Assembly (NCBI GenBank): GCA_010909165.1
Contig: VJWM01000063.1
Coordinates: 1,364,001 to 1,428,000, forward strand
Length of the DNA: 64,000 nucleotides
Direction of reading: 5' to 3'
Source of the DNA: Anthoceros angustus
Taxonomy: Eukaryota; Streptophyta; Anthocerotopsida; Anthocerotales; Anthocerotaceae
Made by a program: the position numbers and the translations under genes. A model generated the notes under the pieces. It did no database searches. It saw only the letters and a list, made by a program, of their open reading frames with translations, and was not told the origin of the DNA. Numbering within the stretch: position 1 is the stretch's first letter; the number at the start of each line of letters is the position of its first letter. Of this stretch, positions 62,946 to 64,000 are shown piece by piece.

Positions 62946-64000
62946 AATTGGACGAGGCCTATTGGCTGGGGTGGGGCGCAACTGCTAACCCGCCATGCCA
63001 TTCCCGTGCGGAACCGGTGATGGCTCCGGTTACTCTTAATGTTACTATTATTCGGTTCATCCCCGGCTCCAGTTTACGGATCAGACAGAATCAGGTCTCG
63101 CACAGAGGCACAGTTGCACAACTTCTGTGCAGGCCCTGGGTTCGTGTCAACCTCAATCTGTCAACTGCAAGCCTCGAAAATATATTCAGTCGGTTGGAAT
63201 AATAGTAACATTAAGAGATGTCACAACCCAATTTCTCCGACTCAGGAACGGTGAACACCGGAGGAGACACTACCATTCTCAATTCTCAAATCTGACTGAG
63301 CGAGTCGACTCCAATCAAATCCGACTTCACGACCGGCTTACACACCTGCAGGTCAGGCACTTGAGGCGCGACATTTCTGAGCACCATTTTGCTTGCCTCA
63401 AATGTAACCGTTCGCAACCCATGAGATTGTAATCACCCATGGCAGAACACTCAGATAAGCCATACGATTGACAGATGGCTTTGGCCACGGTTCCCAAACT
63501 TCTGAAGCAAACCATGCCCGGAAAGCTGCCCGATTGTAGCTGGGATAGAACCCCTATACAGTCCCTGCACACCCATCTGCAGCAGTGCTCATATAAGCTC
63601 GCTGCACTGAGGGTTGACGTCTGGACTCTTGTCTGCACAAACATACCCATGAATCAGGATCATGAAGGAAAATTTGATACAACAGCAGGCAGCAATGCCA
63701 GTAGTTTGGGAGTGGGAAAAACTGCAGGGAACTCAAAAGGCCAATATAAGAGTCCATTGACTCTAGTAACACCCGCCCACTCAAAAAAGTTAGAGAACGG
63801 AGTCACAACAACACTGGACGATCAATGAAAGTATCCAACTTGCCTTTAGATTGTGAAAGGCTGAGAATGTGCTTCAAAAGTGCCTTCAAGGGGTCAACTA
63901 GATGCAACACACAAGTTGACAGAGCACAGGCAAGACCACCAGCCAGGGCTGCCTTCAGCACACTTCCTGCGCCTTAAGATTGCCTTGGAAGACGGGTCTG
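62946..64000. other. Unassigned right end of window
   Basis: No repeat family or domain recognised. A plus-strand frame at 63475-63828 (117 residues, MALATVPKLLKQTMPGKLPD ... TTTLDDQ) and a minus frame overlapping it show no family resemblance and could be chance. Confidence 0.4.

Overview
The window reads as nuclear DNA of a land plant. It holds a secreted-type polyphenol oxidase (PPO) gene with spliceosomal introns, several Ty1/Copia elements with initiator-Met-tRNA primer sites, a Gypsy-type element with a TGGCGC primer site, plant-style MITEs, and no bacterial-type operons. The PPO has a signal peptide and no C-terminal shielding domain, which would fit a seed-free plant (moss, liverwort or lycophyte), but the species cannot be settled from sequence alone. 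No tRNA, rRNA or CRISPR array was recognised.

Backbone: a PPO locus was duplicated in tandem. Copy B (about 56430-60310) carries the only gene that looks intact: a three-exon, 409-residue PPO on the minus strand (57756-59358). Copy A is a pseudogene whose roughly 3 kb of homologous sequence is scattered over 52 kb (1-2254, 8614-9256, 36050-36285, 52251-52395) because later elements landed in it. A third, partial copy of the 3' flank lies at about 62490-62945.

Nested insertions in copy A: E1 (Copia, 2255-8613, TSD AGAAA) sits in PPO intron 1. E2 (Copia, 9257-36044, TSD GTTGG) sits just upstream of the PPO start codon. E2 is itself split by E3 (Copia, minus strand, 11895-18816, TSD AACAC, LTRs differing at 1 of 151 bases) in its integrase, and by E4 (19359-33259), a 13.9 kb element with terminal inverted repeats and a 4-bp duplication GATG that I cannot assign to a superfamily. 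To the right lie an LTR-like sequence (about 36370-36990), E5 (Gypsy-type, 37119-48017, TSD CCATG, most of pol missing) and a post-insertion tandem duplication to 50485. Between the PPO copies lie two further Copia fragments, E6 (52533-54287, minus) and E7 (55345-56068, plus), and a MITE-like insertion inside E6. A hAT-type MITE (59859-60291) lies upstream of PPO B.

Most interesting points. (1) All three larger Copia elements have an extra ORF between the primer site and gag, and E2 and E3 also carry an antisense ORF between pol and the 3' LTR; the E2 antisense ORF has a C-x2-C-x15-H-x4-H zinc-finger pattern. (2) E4 has well-defined ends, a repeated pseudo-palindrome CCGG(A/C)NGTCCGGTG, a partly triplicated minus-strand gene and a decayed plus-strand gene, none recognised. 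(3) Divergence between repeat copies is dominated by short deletions that I mostly see at CAG/CTG/CCG-type sites, which may be a methylation-linked sequencing error or a real deletion process. (4) PPO B lacks the cysteine that normally forms the thioether bridge at the CuA site.
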